Assembly (NCBI GenBank): GCA_900318085.1
Contig: ONJF01000003.1
Span: forward strand, 52,448-116,447
Direction: 5' to 3'
Source of the DNA: an uncultured Bacteroidales bacterium
Lineage (GTDB): Bacteria > Bacteroidota > Bacteroidia > Bacteroidales > F082
DNA: 64,000 bases
Positions 51,301-58,261 of this stretch are shown in pieces. The translations under genes were made by a program, and so were the position numbers. Positions within the stretch are counted from its first letter, which is position 1. Each line of letters starts with the position of its first letter. Below the pieces are notes generated by a model that saw nothing but the letters and a program-made list of their open reading frames with translations, was not told where the DNA came from and searched no databases.

Positions 51301-53262
51301 GAAACGGTCGTCATGGGCACGAAGGGCATTGAGGATGTCCCACACCACAGCGTAGGTCTTGTTGTCGTCCAATGCCTTTTCGGGGTCAACATCGCTTGGC
51401 ACCACGATGGGGATGATGATGTAGCCATATTTCTTGCCTTCGGCACGCCGCATGACACGCCCCACGCTCTGCACCACGTCTACCTGCGAGTTTTTGGCTG
51501 CAAGGAAGATGACGGCATCCAACGAGGGAACGTCAACACCTTCACTCAAGCAACGGACATTGCTCAACAGGTGGCAATTAAAACCGTCGGTTCGTGTGCG
51601 TTTCAGCCAACCCAAATGCTCTTCACGACGAGCAGCACCCATACTGCCGTCCACATGACGGGCTTCCACACGAACTAATCCCTCACGTTCTTTGTCATTG
51701 AGACTGGCATAATAAGATTCAGCACAGGCATTAAAGGCATTTGTGATAGCCTTGGAGACTTTGATATTTTGGCAGAAAGCAACGGCGCGATGCATGGGTT
51801 GCGGGTCAATCTCACGCAATAGTTGGTTGTCGTAACGACTGCGCTTGCTGAGTGCGTTGATACAGCCAATGAGTTTTGCCATATCGTCGGTGTCAACTTC
51901 CTTACGGGTGTCGTTGTCGAGACCAGAAAGTGCGGTTTGCACTTCGGTGGTCACATCGCCAGGCTCCACGTTAAGGATAAGTACTTTGTAATCGCTGAGA
52001 AGGTTCTTGTCCACTGCCTTACCGAAACCTAAGCGATAGAATTCTTCACCATAAAGTTCGGCATCATCCATCGAGCAAAGGTAGGCTTCGTTTTCACGAG
52101 CCCGTTTCTGGTCAGCCTCTTTATAGAGTCGCGGCGTGGCGGTCATATACATGCGTTTGCGGGCATGGATGAAATTGTTGTCGTGTACTCGGACAAAAGC
52201 ACTTTCGTCGTTGCCTTTCAATGTTATCCCTGTGGTGCGGTGAGCCTCATCGCAAATTATGAGGTCGAAAGTCAGTTCTTCACCGATGGCTTTTTGAGCG
52301 GTAGCGATACGCTCAATGCTCTGGTAAGTGGAGAATACCACCAACATTCCTTTGCGTTTATCATGCTGCAAGGCATAAAGCTGTTGCTTGATTTGTTCCA
52401 CGCTGGTTGAGGCTGGGAATGCAAGTTCCTCTACGGTGGTGATATTGGTGTCGTCATCCTTGGTATGGGTACTGCTTACTTCGCTATCGGAGCAGATACA
52501 CATCGGGCGAATGGGCTGTTGCGCATCGAAGCTCCATTCCCGAAGCGTTTGTCCAAGCAGGGCGATACTGGGGACGAGGAACAACACTTTGCCATTGTTG
52601 GTCAATGCCTCGGCGATACGAAGTGAGGTGAACGTCTTTCCAGTGCCACAAGCCATAATGAGTTTTCCACGGTCGTGTTCCTGATAATACCGCAAAGCCT
52701 CATCGAGCGCGTCTTTTTGATGGTCGAGCAGATGTTTGTGCTTGGTAATGGCTTTTGTGCCGCTGATGCCCTTGTCAAGTTCCTCCCAATCGACAGGCAT
52801 TTCCGCCAATTCGGCAAGGTGAAGCACACTTGCTGGAATAGCCTGACCACTGAAACTTTCGGCAGCATGTGAAGTGAAGCCGCCATCAGTGGTATCTATC
52901 CACAATCGGAAACTGAAGTAATGGAGGTTGCCATCATCGTCTTTAAATGAGCGTGAAGAGGTGGCAAGGAATGTATCCACTGCTTCTTTGTCAATCTTGG
53001 CATGGGCGCGATAACATTTGCATTGGATTGCCCAATAATGGTTATCATTGGTTTGCGCAACGAGGTCGATGCCCGTGTCGTGCAGCGAAATGCTTTGGCG
53101 GAAGGGAAACTCACTCCACAACCACACCTGTTGCAACTCGTTGCAATAGGGCGGAATGGTGCGAAGCATAGCCTGCATAAGGCGTTCAAATCGTTTGCCT
53201 TTGTCAGCTTCGGAGTGCGATTGGTTGCGGTAGCGGTTGATAACGTTCTCGAAATGGCTCAT
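48352..53262 (-). CDS. Single-chain type ISP restriction-modification enzyme
   Basis: A 1636-residue multidomain protein. Residues about 1-110 are an Mrr-like PD-(D/E)xK nuclease (Asp66, then Gln80 and Lys82 in WAIQCKCY). A superfamily 2 helicase follows, with Walker A MACGTGKT (203-210), DEAH (338-341) and motif VI QSVGRVMRR (598-606). A helical linker leads to an N6-adenine methylase with DPFTGTGTF (919-927) and NPPY (1040-1043), and then a C-terminal target recognition region. This is the LlaGI/LlaBIII layout and length: cleavage needs ATP-driven translocation, and the methylase protects the host. It is the first gene of the operon, 10 bp before zorA, in the place where one might expect the Zorya helicase-nuclease. 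Confidence 0.92.
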   Translation of the reverse strand: MSHFENVINRYRNQSHSEADKGKRFERLMQAMLRTIPPYCNELQQVWLWSEFPFRQSISLHDTGIDLVAQTNDNHYWAIQCKCYRAHAKIDKEAVDTFLATSSRSFKDDDGNLHYFSFRLWIDTTDGGFTSHAAESFSGQAIPASVLHLAELAEMPVDWEELDKGISGTKAITKHKHLLDHQKDALDEALRYYQEHDRGKLIMACGTGKTFTSLRIAEALTNNGKVLFLVPSIALLGQTLREWSFDAQQPIRPMCICSDSEVSSTHTKDDDTNITTVEELAFPASTSVEQIKQQLYALQHDKRKGMLVVFSTYQSIERIATAQKAIGEELTFDLIICDEAHRTTGITLKGNDESAFVRVHDNNFIHARKRMYMTATPRLYKEADQKRARENEAYLCSMDDAELYGEEFYRLGFGKAVDKNLLSDYKVLILNVEPGDVTTEVQTALSGLDNDTRKEVDTDDMAKLIGCINALSKRSRYDNQLLREIDPQPMHRAVAFCQNIKVSKAITNAFNACAESYYASLNDKEREGLVRVEARHVDGSMGAARREEHLGWLKRTRTDGFNCHLLSNVRCLSEGVDVPSLDAVIFLAAKNSQVDVVQSVGRVMRRAEGKKYGYIIIPIVVPSDVDPEKALDDNKTYAVVWDILNALRAHDDRFNAMVNKIELNKKRPDSVQLIRPGSQLISYGSGNEEESGNNSWMAAESQAEYQTQLELRFEQLQNVIFARMVQKVGSKRYWEQWASDVAKIAEKHIAQINRLIAEDPKARREFDRFLKGLHKDINPSVSEPQAVEMLAQHIITQPVFEALFDSYAFTANNPVSKAMSKIVALLNDKIDEADRKSLEKFYDSVRQRAEKLDNAEAKQKVVVELYDKFFTTAFPKVKEQLGIVYTPVEVVDFIIHSVEHVLKEHFGRSLNDRNVKIIDPFTGTGTFITRLLQSGIIKDIEYKYKNEIFANEIVLLAYYIASVNIENVYHDLLHQTESYTAFPGICLTDTFQLGEQMYAREYNKRYGKQIDADVYETPFVENSKRVQKQLDTPITVIIGNPPYSAGQKSANDNAQNQHYPLLEKQLEKSYVQGSTATLKNSVYDSYIKAFRYATDRLEEEGVVAFVSNGAWLDNNAFDGFRKSIEQEFAEIYVFNLRGNQRTSGELSRKEGGKIFGSGSRTPVSITLLVKRPHVGKAIIHYHDIGDYLSREQKLEIIRKSHSIATLPMDALHPNEHGDWINLRNDNFSSYIPIEPEKRYNDKAHSFFVTNAVGVATSRDAWVFNFSRTSLIDNVNRMLTTYNQQRELLHAGEITELTKDETIISWSVNLKKSAESNKPIRVGSSCIITAFYRPFTKQPLAYDRDIIERPGQWVQFFPSENYDNIIICISCIGTSKELTCLISNQYTDNHFAGDTQCFPLYWYEKRTATQASLFDDGQEKYIRHDAVTDFILKRAREQYGGKVQKEDIFYYVYGFLHSPTYRETFANDLKKMLPRLPLVDKAEDFWAFSHAGRELADLHLNYEQVEASKEVVIDMHNLLPGMEAESQEQLYRVTQMKFGKLGKDKDKSVIEYNPFITLRNIPLRAYDYVVNGKSAIEWIMERYCDKVDTKSGIRNDANQWGIEHGNPRYPLDLLQSIITLSIKTLDIVDNLPKVTFE

Positions 53263-53304
53263 GATGTATCTCGGTTTTGGCGTTTCGCCTTTCCGTTACA
53301 TCAC

Positions 53305-53439
53305 AAAAAAATCCGTGAACTTCTGTCTGAGACTGAGGTTCGCCAAAACCCTTAACACAAACAAGAAAGCCCACGGATGAACCGTGAGCGTTCCGCTTTC
53401 TTGTAGTGTTAAGATCTAAAATTTGGCGATTTCAGTCTC
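53305..53439 (-). promoter_or_regulatory. Structured leader / possible attenuator of the defence operon
   Basis: Five nested stems form a 111-nt quasi-palindrome: 53329-53336 with 53432-53439, 53340-53347 with 53422-53429, 53352-53358 with 53406-53412, 53362-53370 with 53395-53403, and 53372-53376 with 53382-53386. On the minus strand the segment TCCGTG (53377-53372) can instead pair with CACGGA (53317-53312), which is followed by seven T. That is the layout of a terminator/antiterminator switch 43 bp before the ISP gene. The pairing is seen; the switch is inferred. Confidence 0.6.
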
Positions 53440-53527
53440 TACATAGAAAAGCAAAAAACGCTTTATATCAATATGTTATTTAATCAGTTGTATCTCTATT
53501 TATTTGCACTTTTGGGGTTGATGGGTG

Positions 53528-53535
53528 CAAAGATA
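53528..53535 (-). promoter_or_regulatory. -7 box TATCTTTG of the ISP-Zorya operon
   Basis: Minus-strand TAnnTTTG match about 265 bp upstream of the ISP ATG. The transcript leader would contain the whole structured region at 53305-53439. Confidence 0.5.
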
Positions 53536-53625
53536 GGAAAAATAAAGATTGAAGAATAAAGTTTACAAAAATCCCATACGGAGGAGGACGTATGGGATGA
53601 GAGAGAAATCATGGAGCCGCAGCAA

Positions 53626-54498
53626 TCATAATGTGCATACGAGGCCGTAATCTTTGCAAATATAAAAGAAAGAGCCGATGGAATAATCTCTGATGGTTTG
53701 CAGAAGATTATCAAATTTCTTGTCCGCATCAGCCGGGTCATATTTCGGCCACGCTCTACTGACCATGTGGAAAGCCTCTCTTCCGTCCTCGCCTAAACAT
53801 GCGAGCGAAGAACCGACCTTGAGCCAGTTTTGATAACCATCTGTTATATCCAATCCGTAATCCTGAATCTGGCGACATAGGTCATAGACTTTCCTCACTG
53901 TTTCTTCGCAGTCATCATAAGAATAATGTTTGATTGGCGGCTGAGGTTTCTGCTGCGTGTAGATGTATTCCTTGGCATTTTCGTTAATATGAGGGCGTGG
54001 GTCGAGGCTGATAGTACGAGGGCGGGTTATGTCCTTGCAATTATTGTCAATGACAATTCCCATATCTTTGAAATCACTTTGAAGGGATAGGAAATGTTCT
54101 TTGTGCTTTTCGGGATGTGCGATGGGAATAATGCAGAACAATCCTTTGCCACCAACAGATAATCCGATATATGCTATCTCTTCAAACTCTGCAAGCTGCT
54201 GCTTGGTCTGTTCAGCATCCATAACGGGATTGTCTTTTGCGTCGATGTCGATGCAGATAAGCCCCGAATGCTTGATAAGGTGTTGTTGGTCACGGTAGGA
54301 AAACAAGCCGCTTATAGTCGCCATCGGCAAGAGCGACTTCAACCTTTTGCGTTCTTTCGTGTCCTCCACGCTCCGCAAATACTCTATTTCCCTTCTGTGC
54401 TTCTCGGAAAAAAGGAATTGGCGTAGTGTTATTACGGCACCGTAAACGTCATTTTGGTTGCGGTAGAGGGAAATGTGTCGGTCAAATATTGTGTCCAT
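53626..54498 (-). CDS. VirE-N / BT4734-like protein with PriCT-2-like end (primase-associated)
   Basis: A 290-residue protein. The N-terminal BT4734/VirE-N-type region has LLPMATISGLFSYRDQQHLIKHSGLICIDIDAKDN and IAYIGLSVGGKGLFCIIPI, resembling archaeo-eukaryotic primase-like folds with catalytic acidic residues (IDIDAKD). The C-terminal part (about 210-285) with DYGLDITDGYQNWLKVGSSLACLGEDGREAFHMVSR matches a PriCT-2 domain. It probably acts in replication of the excised element together with the DUF3987 protein encoded 185 bp upstream. The region between them contains large inverted repeats. Confidence 0.8.
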   Translation of the reverse strand: MDTIFDRHISLYRNQNDVYGAVITLRQFLFSEKHRREIEYLRSVEDTKERKRLKSLLPMATISGLFSYRDQQHLIKHSGLICIDIDAKDNPVMDAEQTKQQLAEFEEIAYIGLSVGGKGLFCIIPIAHPEKHKEHFLSLQSDFKDMGIVIDNNCKDITRPRTISLDPRPHINENAKEYIYTQQKPQPPIKHYSYDDCEETVRKVYDLCRQIQDYGLDITDGYQNWLKVGSSLACLGEDGREAFHMVSRAWPKYDPADADKKFDNLLQTIRDYSIGSFFYICKDYGLVCTL

Positions 54499-54520
54499 AA
54501 TGCTTGAATTTGTGCCGTAT

Positions 54521-54671
54521 TGTAATATGTAATAACCACAACAAACAAGTGACTATCAGTCTGTTATCCTTATTACCAGCTATCACAAATCCTTTTGTTT
54601 TTCGGTGTAATAATCTGAAATAAGATAAATTGTTGGAAATCAGATTATTTGAAGGGTTATTACATATTACA
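54521..54671. repeat. Nested inverted repeats between the replication genes
   Basis: A perfect 17-bp inverted repeat (54521-54537 with 54655-54671) flanks an inner perfect 10-bp inverted repeat (54609-54618 with 54640-54649) in AT-rich DNA. It could be a replication origin, a primase site or a regulatory hairpin. Confidence 0.7.
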
Positions 54672-54683
54672 TATACTTTGGTT

Positions 54684-56039
54684 TTAGCGTTTCCCGCTCA
54701 ATGCCATACTGATTAAGGATTGGCTCATATTCTCAAAGCATTTTGCAAGCTGGTTTTGGCAACCAGCCTTTAATTTGAAACGCTCGTTCACAAGCCTTAT
54801 AAGGTCGGTGTTTGACAGCACGGGCTTTTTTTCGGGATGGCGGATAAGGTCGTACACTTTTAGGGCGCAATGCTCGAAATAGTCCATGCACTCAATGGAA
54901 TATTGCATATCCTGACCAGAGATAACATAATTGTCTCGTAGGTTCAGAAAAGCAACAATCATTGCCCAACGAAGCACAAAATAGCGTTGCTTTGAGTATA
55001 GAGAAACGAGATAATTGTTTTCTGCTGCATCCTCCTTGTCCGCAAGCTTATCCGAATACTCTTCAAATAGTGCTGCCGCTTCGTCTGACAATGTCATGCT
55101 CCACGTCTTCACGTTTTCTTTGGCAAAAGTGGAAAACAGGTAGGAAACATAGTTGCGCCAGCCGCTCCTTACTTCATCACTGATTTTCTTCTTGTTTCTG
55201 CTTCGCGGAGAGTTATCAGGGAACACGAACATACACCGCTGAATAAAACCAGAATACATCATCAACTCATTGCCGTAATACTTATCCAAACGGTCGTCTT
55301 GTACGCCACCAATGATGTTGAGAAACGGCTCGTTGACTGTTAAGCGTTTCTCCAAGTCAGCACGGTCAATCTTGATTGGTGAACTATCGAAAATCTCATT
55401 GAGGTCTGAAATGTCCTTCGTAGCAGTGCTATTGTATCGCGCAAAACAGCCAAAGAATGACCCCAACTCTTGCACCAAGACCGCAGCACCTTTTTCATCA
55501 TTCCTTTTCAAGGTAAGATTGCGGGCTTCTGAAGTCAAGTCTTTCACGAGGAAGTCCTTTACTGGTGGGCGTTTCCCTTGTTGTGCTTGCAACTGCCAAT
55601 CTGATACAGCTTTGTCATAATCCGAATTGACAGCCTTGCTCCATTCTTCCAAGGGTTCCCAGAACCACGATAGAACAGGGCTTTTGCCACGGCTGCTGTT
55701 TCCCACAAGAGTGAGCCAAAAACACGGGTAATTCTTATACTCGTTGTATGTGAGTTGCAGCCCTTTCCGAATAATGCTTGCAACAGTGCCTAACAAAGCG
55801 GCGACACAATAGTCAAGAGGAGCATTCTTGCACTCGGCAACCTCTTTGACAAGTTCTTGTTTGTCTTGTGGCAAGCCCCAAATCGGCAAGGAGTATTCCT
55901 TGTGAATGGATTTGCTCACAATAGTAGAAAGTACTATTGCGCTGCACTGATTTTTAGGCGGTTGAATGCCTATGAAAAGCGAATTTTTTTGTATCTTTGC
56001 CGTGGCTTGGGCGGCTCTTTCGGGGGTCGCTTTTTTCAT
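54684..56039 (-). CDS. DUF3987 helicase-like protein
   Basis: A 451-residue protein of the DUF3987 type common on Bacteroidota mobile elements. A Walker-A-like LVGNSSRGKSPVL lies near residue 110, and FLNIIGGVQDDRLDKYYGNELMMYSGFIQRCMFVFPDN is the family core. This group is thought to be related to primase-helicases of phages and satellites. It overlaps the upstream HTH gene by 4 bp, so translation is coupled. With the VirE-N-like protein it forms the likely replication module. Confidence 0.85.
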   Translation of the reverse strand: MKKATPERAAQATAKIQKNSLFIGIQPPKNQCSAIVLSTIVSKSIHKEYSLPIWGLPQDKQELVKEVAECKNAPLDYCVAALLGTVASIIRKGLQLTYNEYKNYPCFWLTLVGNSSRGKSPVLSWFWEPLEEWSKAVNSDYDKAVSDWQLQAQQGKRPPVKDFLVKDLTSEARNLTLKRNDEKGAAVLVQELGSFFGCFARYNSTATKDISDLNEIFDSSPIKIDRADLEKRLTVNEPFLNIIGGVQDDRLDKYYGNELMMYSGFIQRCMFVFPDNSPRSRNKKKISDEVRSGWRNYVSYLFSTFAKENVKTWSMTLSDEAAALFEEYSDKLADKEDAAENNYLVSLYSKQRYFVLRWAMIVAFLNLRDNYVISGQDMQYSIECMDYFEHCALKVYDLIRHPEKKPVLSNTDLIRLVNERFKLKAGCQNQLAKCFENMSQSLISMALSGKR

Positions 56040-56380
56040 TGGTGACCTCCTTTCTGAGAGTAGTTTTCATTGAGTATTCGCTCTATATCTCGTCGTCGAT
56101 AATAGATTTTGTTGCGTATTCGCGAATAAGGCAAGGTGCCGTTGGAGCGGAGGCTTTGAAGGGTGCGCAAACTAACGTGAAGCGCAAACATAACCTCTTG
56201 ATTGTCCAACCAATCCTTTAAGCCGTTATCCGTACTTTCGTTATTCGTGATAACGAGGTCTGGATGGGCTTTCCGTAAAGCTTGGAGGCATGGGCATTGC
56301 TCGAGTGCTTGCCTGAAGAGGTCTTTGTGGCCAGAGGCTATATTAGCCGTGGTGATGCCGATGAATTTTGAATTACTCAT
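56036..56380 (-). CDS. Excisionase-like HTH protein 2
   Basis: About 114 residues starting MSNSKFIGITTANIASG. The C-terminal half is a winged MerR/excisionase-type HTH: WLDNQEVMFALHVSLRTLQSLRSNGTLPYSRIRNKIYYRRRDIERIL. The ATG at 56380 is used because it overlaps the upstream HTH gene by 8 bp and follows its purine-rich end; the longer frame has no family match. It may direct excision or repress the module promoter. Confidence 0.8.
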   Translation of the reverse strand: MSNSKFIGITTANIASGHKDLFRQALEQCPCLQALRKAHPDLVITNNESTDNGLKDWLDNQEVMFALHVSLRTLQSLRSNGTLPYSRIRNKIYYRRRDIERILNENYSQKGGHQ

Positions 56381-56672
56381 GGCGACCTCCTTTCTGCAGG
56401 ATGCGGTCGATGTCGCTTTGCTTGTAGCGCGGCTTGTTTCCCACATACACTTTGACGAGATAGCCTTCATTGTGCCACCGCCACAAAGTTGTGAGATTAA
56501 CGCCGAGCTGTTCTGCGGCTTCACTGGGTTTGATTAACTGGTCGGCCTCGGCTTCTTTCTTCTTGCTGTCGAAGAAGCGTTGCATCCGGGTATCAACAAT
56601 CTCGTTGATGACATCTGCCAAGTCGTCTCTGCCTATGACGTACTGGGTTTGGAGTTGTTTAGGTTCTAACAT
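56373..56672 (-). CDS. Excisionase-like HTH protein 1
   Basis: A 99-residue protein. After a short helical N-terminus (RDDLADVINEIVDTRMQRFFDSK) comes a helix-turn-helix of the excisionase/MerR type: KPSEAAEQLGVNLTTLWRWHNEGYLVKVYVGNKPRYKQSDIDRIL. It is the first gene of the run HTH1-HTH2-DUF3987, all overlapping. Paired HTH proteins of this kind precede VirE/DUF3987 genes on other Bacteroidota elements, from memory. No clear TAnnTTTG box was found upstream. Confidence 0.82.
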   Translation of the reverse strand: MLEPKQLQTQYVIGRDDLADVINEIVDTRMQRFFDSKKKEAEADQLIKPSEAAEQLGVNLTTLWRWHNEGYLVKVYVGNKPRYKQSDIDRILQKGGRHE

Positions 56673-56790
56673 AAACTAATATGTTAAAAGGTTACGCTAC
56701 AATATACATCGCAACGGCTCATCGGTTCGTCCGACTTGCGTTTGCAAAATTGCATAGTATTTCATTTAGGTTGCGAATCTTACCTTTTCA

Positions 56791-56823
56791 AAAACAAATA
56801 AAGCACTAAACATCAGTGCTTTA
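56791..56823 (-). terminator. Terminator after the 56867-58246 gene
   Basis: TAAAGCACT ... AGTGCTTTA, a perfect 9-bp stem with a 7-nt loop. On the minus strand TTTGTTTTTG follows. It separates the integrase transcript from the HTH genes. Confidence 0.7.
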
Positions 56824-56866
56824 TAATAAAAAACCTACTTTTTTACCTTACTCTTTTTCTACCAAA

Positions 56867-58246
56867 TTACAAATAGTAGAATTTTCGTTTTAGTTCCCGA
56901 GTTGGAGTTTCTTTTTTGCTATAGTTGTATTTTGCTGTTACTTTGACATCAATACAATCAAAAAAACACCTACACCACTTGGCAAAGGATCGAGATGGTT
57001 TTATAAAACTAGATTTGTTTTCCCAAATCATTACGGCAACCACACAACAATCCTTTATAGTGTGAAGGTCTTTAAGGTCGGAAACTAATAATTCAAAGTA
57101 GTTTTGATTCTTCCCCGAACCTTTGAATGCTGCGTTGAAGTATTTTCCCAACTCATATTCATTTATCGTCCGTGTGAAGGTAGGCTTTTCTTTTTCTTCT
57201 TGCTGAGCATCTTTGTTATGACCATCCTCTTGTTTTTCAACCTCTTCTTCTTGGGACAAAGAGTCTATCAATTCCAAATCGCCAAATTTGAAAAACAAGC
57301 TATTTGCCGGGTTCCATTCCCTTCGAAAATAAACTCCCGTTTTCTGTTGGTATTCGTTTAAATCGATACTATTTTGAATCAAAACATTATAAAGCTCAAA
57401 TGAGTATTTATCCATGTCATTCATTAGAGAACGCAAACAATACTCTATCGTTCCTGGCTTTTCCTTTTCGTGATTGATAGCACTGTAACAAAGCAAATCA
57501 ATAAACAATCGTGTTTCCTCATTCATTATTGGAGGTCTCAGCACTTCGCACAATTCCTTAAATGGCAAAAGCAATGAGCTAATATACGACTCCGTTTCCG
57601 ATGTCGATTGGCAACTATCAATGTGGCTTTGTATCTCTTTCATCAATTTCGAAATAGCCACTGTTTTTTTGTACGACTCCAACCGCCCAACAATGTCACC
57701 AGGTTTGTCTTGGGGCTTTTCTTTCCTTGTTCTGTATTTGAAGCCAATAAAAACTATACAATCGTGCGCTATTGACCTAAAAGCATCAAAAAAAGTATCT
57801 GCTGTTGGATTGAGCTGGTTTGGATTTGGTTCTTGTTCTTTTATCCATGCTCGTAAGTCGCTGATAGTAGCTTGAACTGGAATGGCTTCCGAATGGATTT
57901 CACGCTCGTTTGTAAGAAAACCGTCTTCTATTTCCACATCATTAGGATATGGGGCTTGACGAACATCAAATTCACCTCTATTCGCCCTTTTACAATAGTC
58001 TTTCCAGACGGGTGTAACCTTGTCGTTCATCTCAACAGCAAGCGAATAGTCATCATTATCTATGATATGTGTTTTGAGTGGCGCAAGTACCTGATTCAGT
58101 TCTTCCAAATTATCCCCAACCAACTTGTGATACATCCAATTCCAGCCATCTTTTGTACGGACATACGGTAGTTTATCGTTGAGTTTATAAAGTATGTCAT
58201 CAATACGGTTCTTAGCTTCTCTCAACTCGCTTTTGGTGTATTTCAT
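56867..58246 (-). CDS. Hypothetical element protein
   Basis: A 459-residue soluble protein with many charged residues and no signal peptide or membrane helix. A Glu/Lys-rich linker (about 333-350) separates the main part from a C-terminal module (about 365-430) containing YFNAAFKGSGKNQNYFELLVSDLK and SRSFAKWCRCFFDCI. I recall similar C-terminal modules in other Bacteroides element proteins, without an assigned function. The gene starts 15 bp after the integrase stop codon, so it is probably cotranscribed with the integrase. Confidence 0.65.
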   Translation of the reverse strand: MKYTKSELREAKNRIDDILYKLNDKLPYVRTKDGWNWMYHKLVGDNLEELNQVLAPLKTHIIDNDDYSLAVEMNDKVTPVWKDYCKRANRGEFDVRQAPYPNDVEIEDGFLTNEREIHSEAIPVQATISDLRAWIKEQEPNPNQLNPTADTFFDAFRSIAHDCIVFIGFKYRTRKEKPQDKPGDIVGRLESYKKTVAISKLMKEIQSHIDSCQSTSETESYISSLLLPFKELCEVLRPPIMNEETRLFIDLLCYSAINHEKEKPGTIEYCLRSLMNDMDKYSFELYNVLIQNSIDLNEYQQKTGVYFRREWNPANSLFFKFGDLELIDSLSQEEEVEKQEDGHNKDAQQEEKEKPTFTRTINEYELGKYFNAAFKGSGKNQNYFELLVSDLKDLHTIKDCCVVAVMIWENKSSFIKPSRSFAKWCRCFFDCIDVKVTAKYNYSKKETPTRELKRKFYYL

Positions 58247-58261
58247 AACCTCTCTCCTATC

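Noticed and set aside
48352-53262. Calling the large gene ZorD
   Set aside because: It contains an N6-adenine methylase and a target recognition region and has the length and order of type ISP enzymes, which ZorD lacks.
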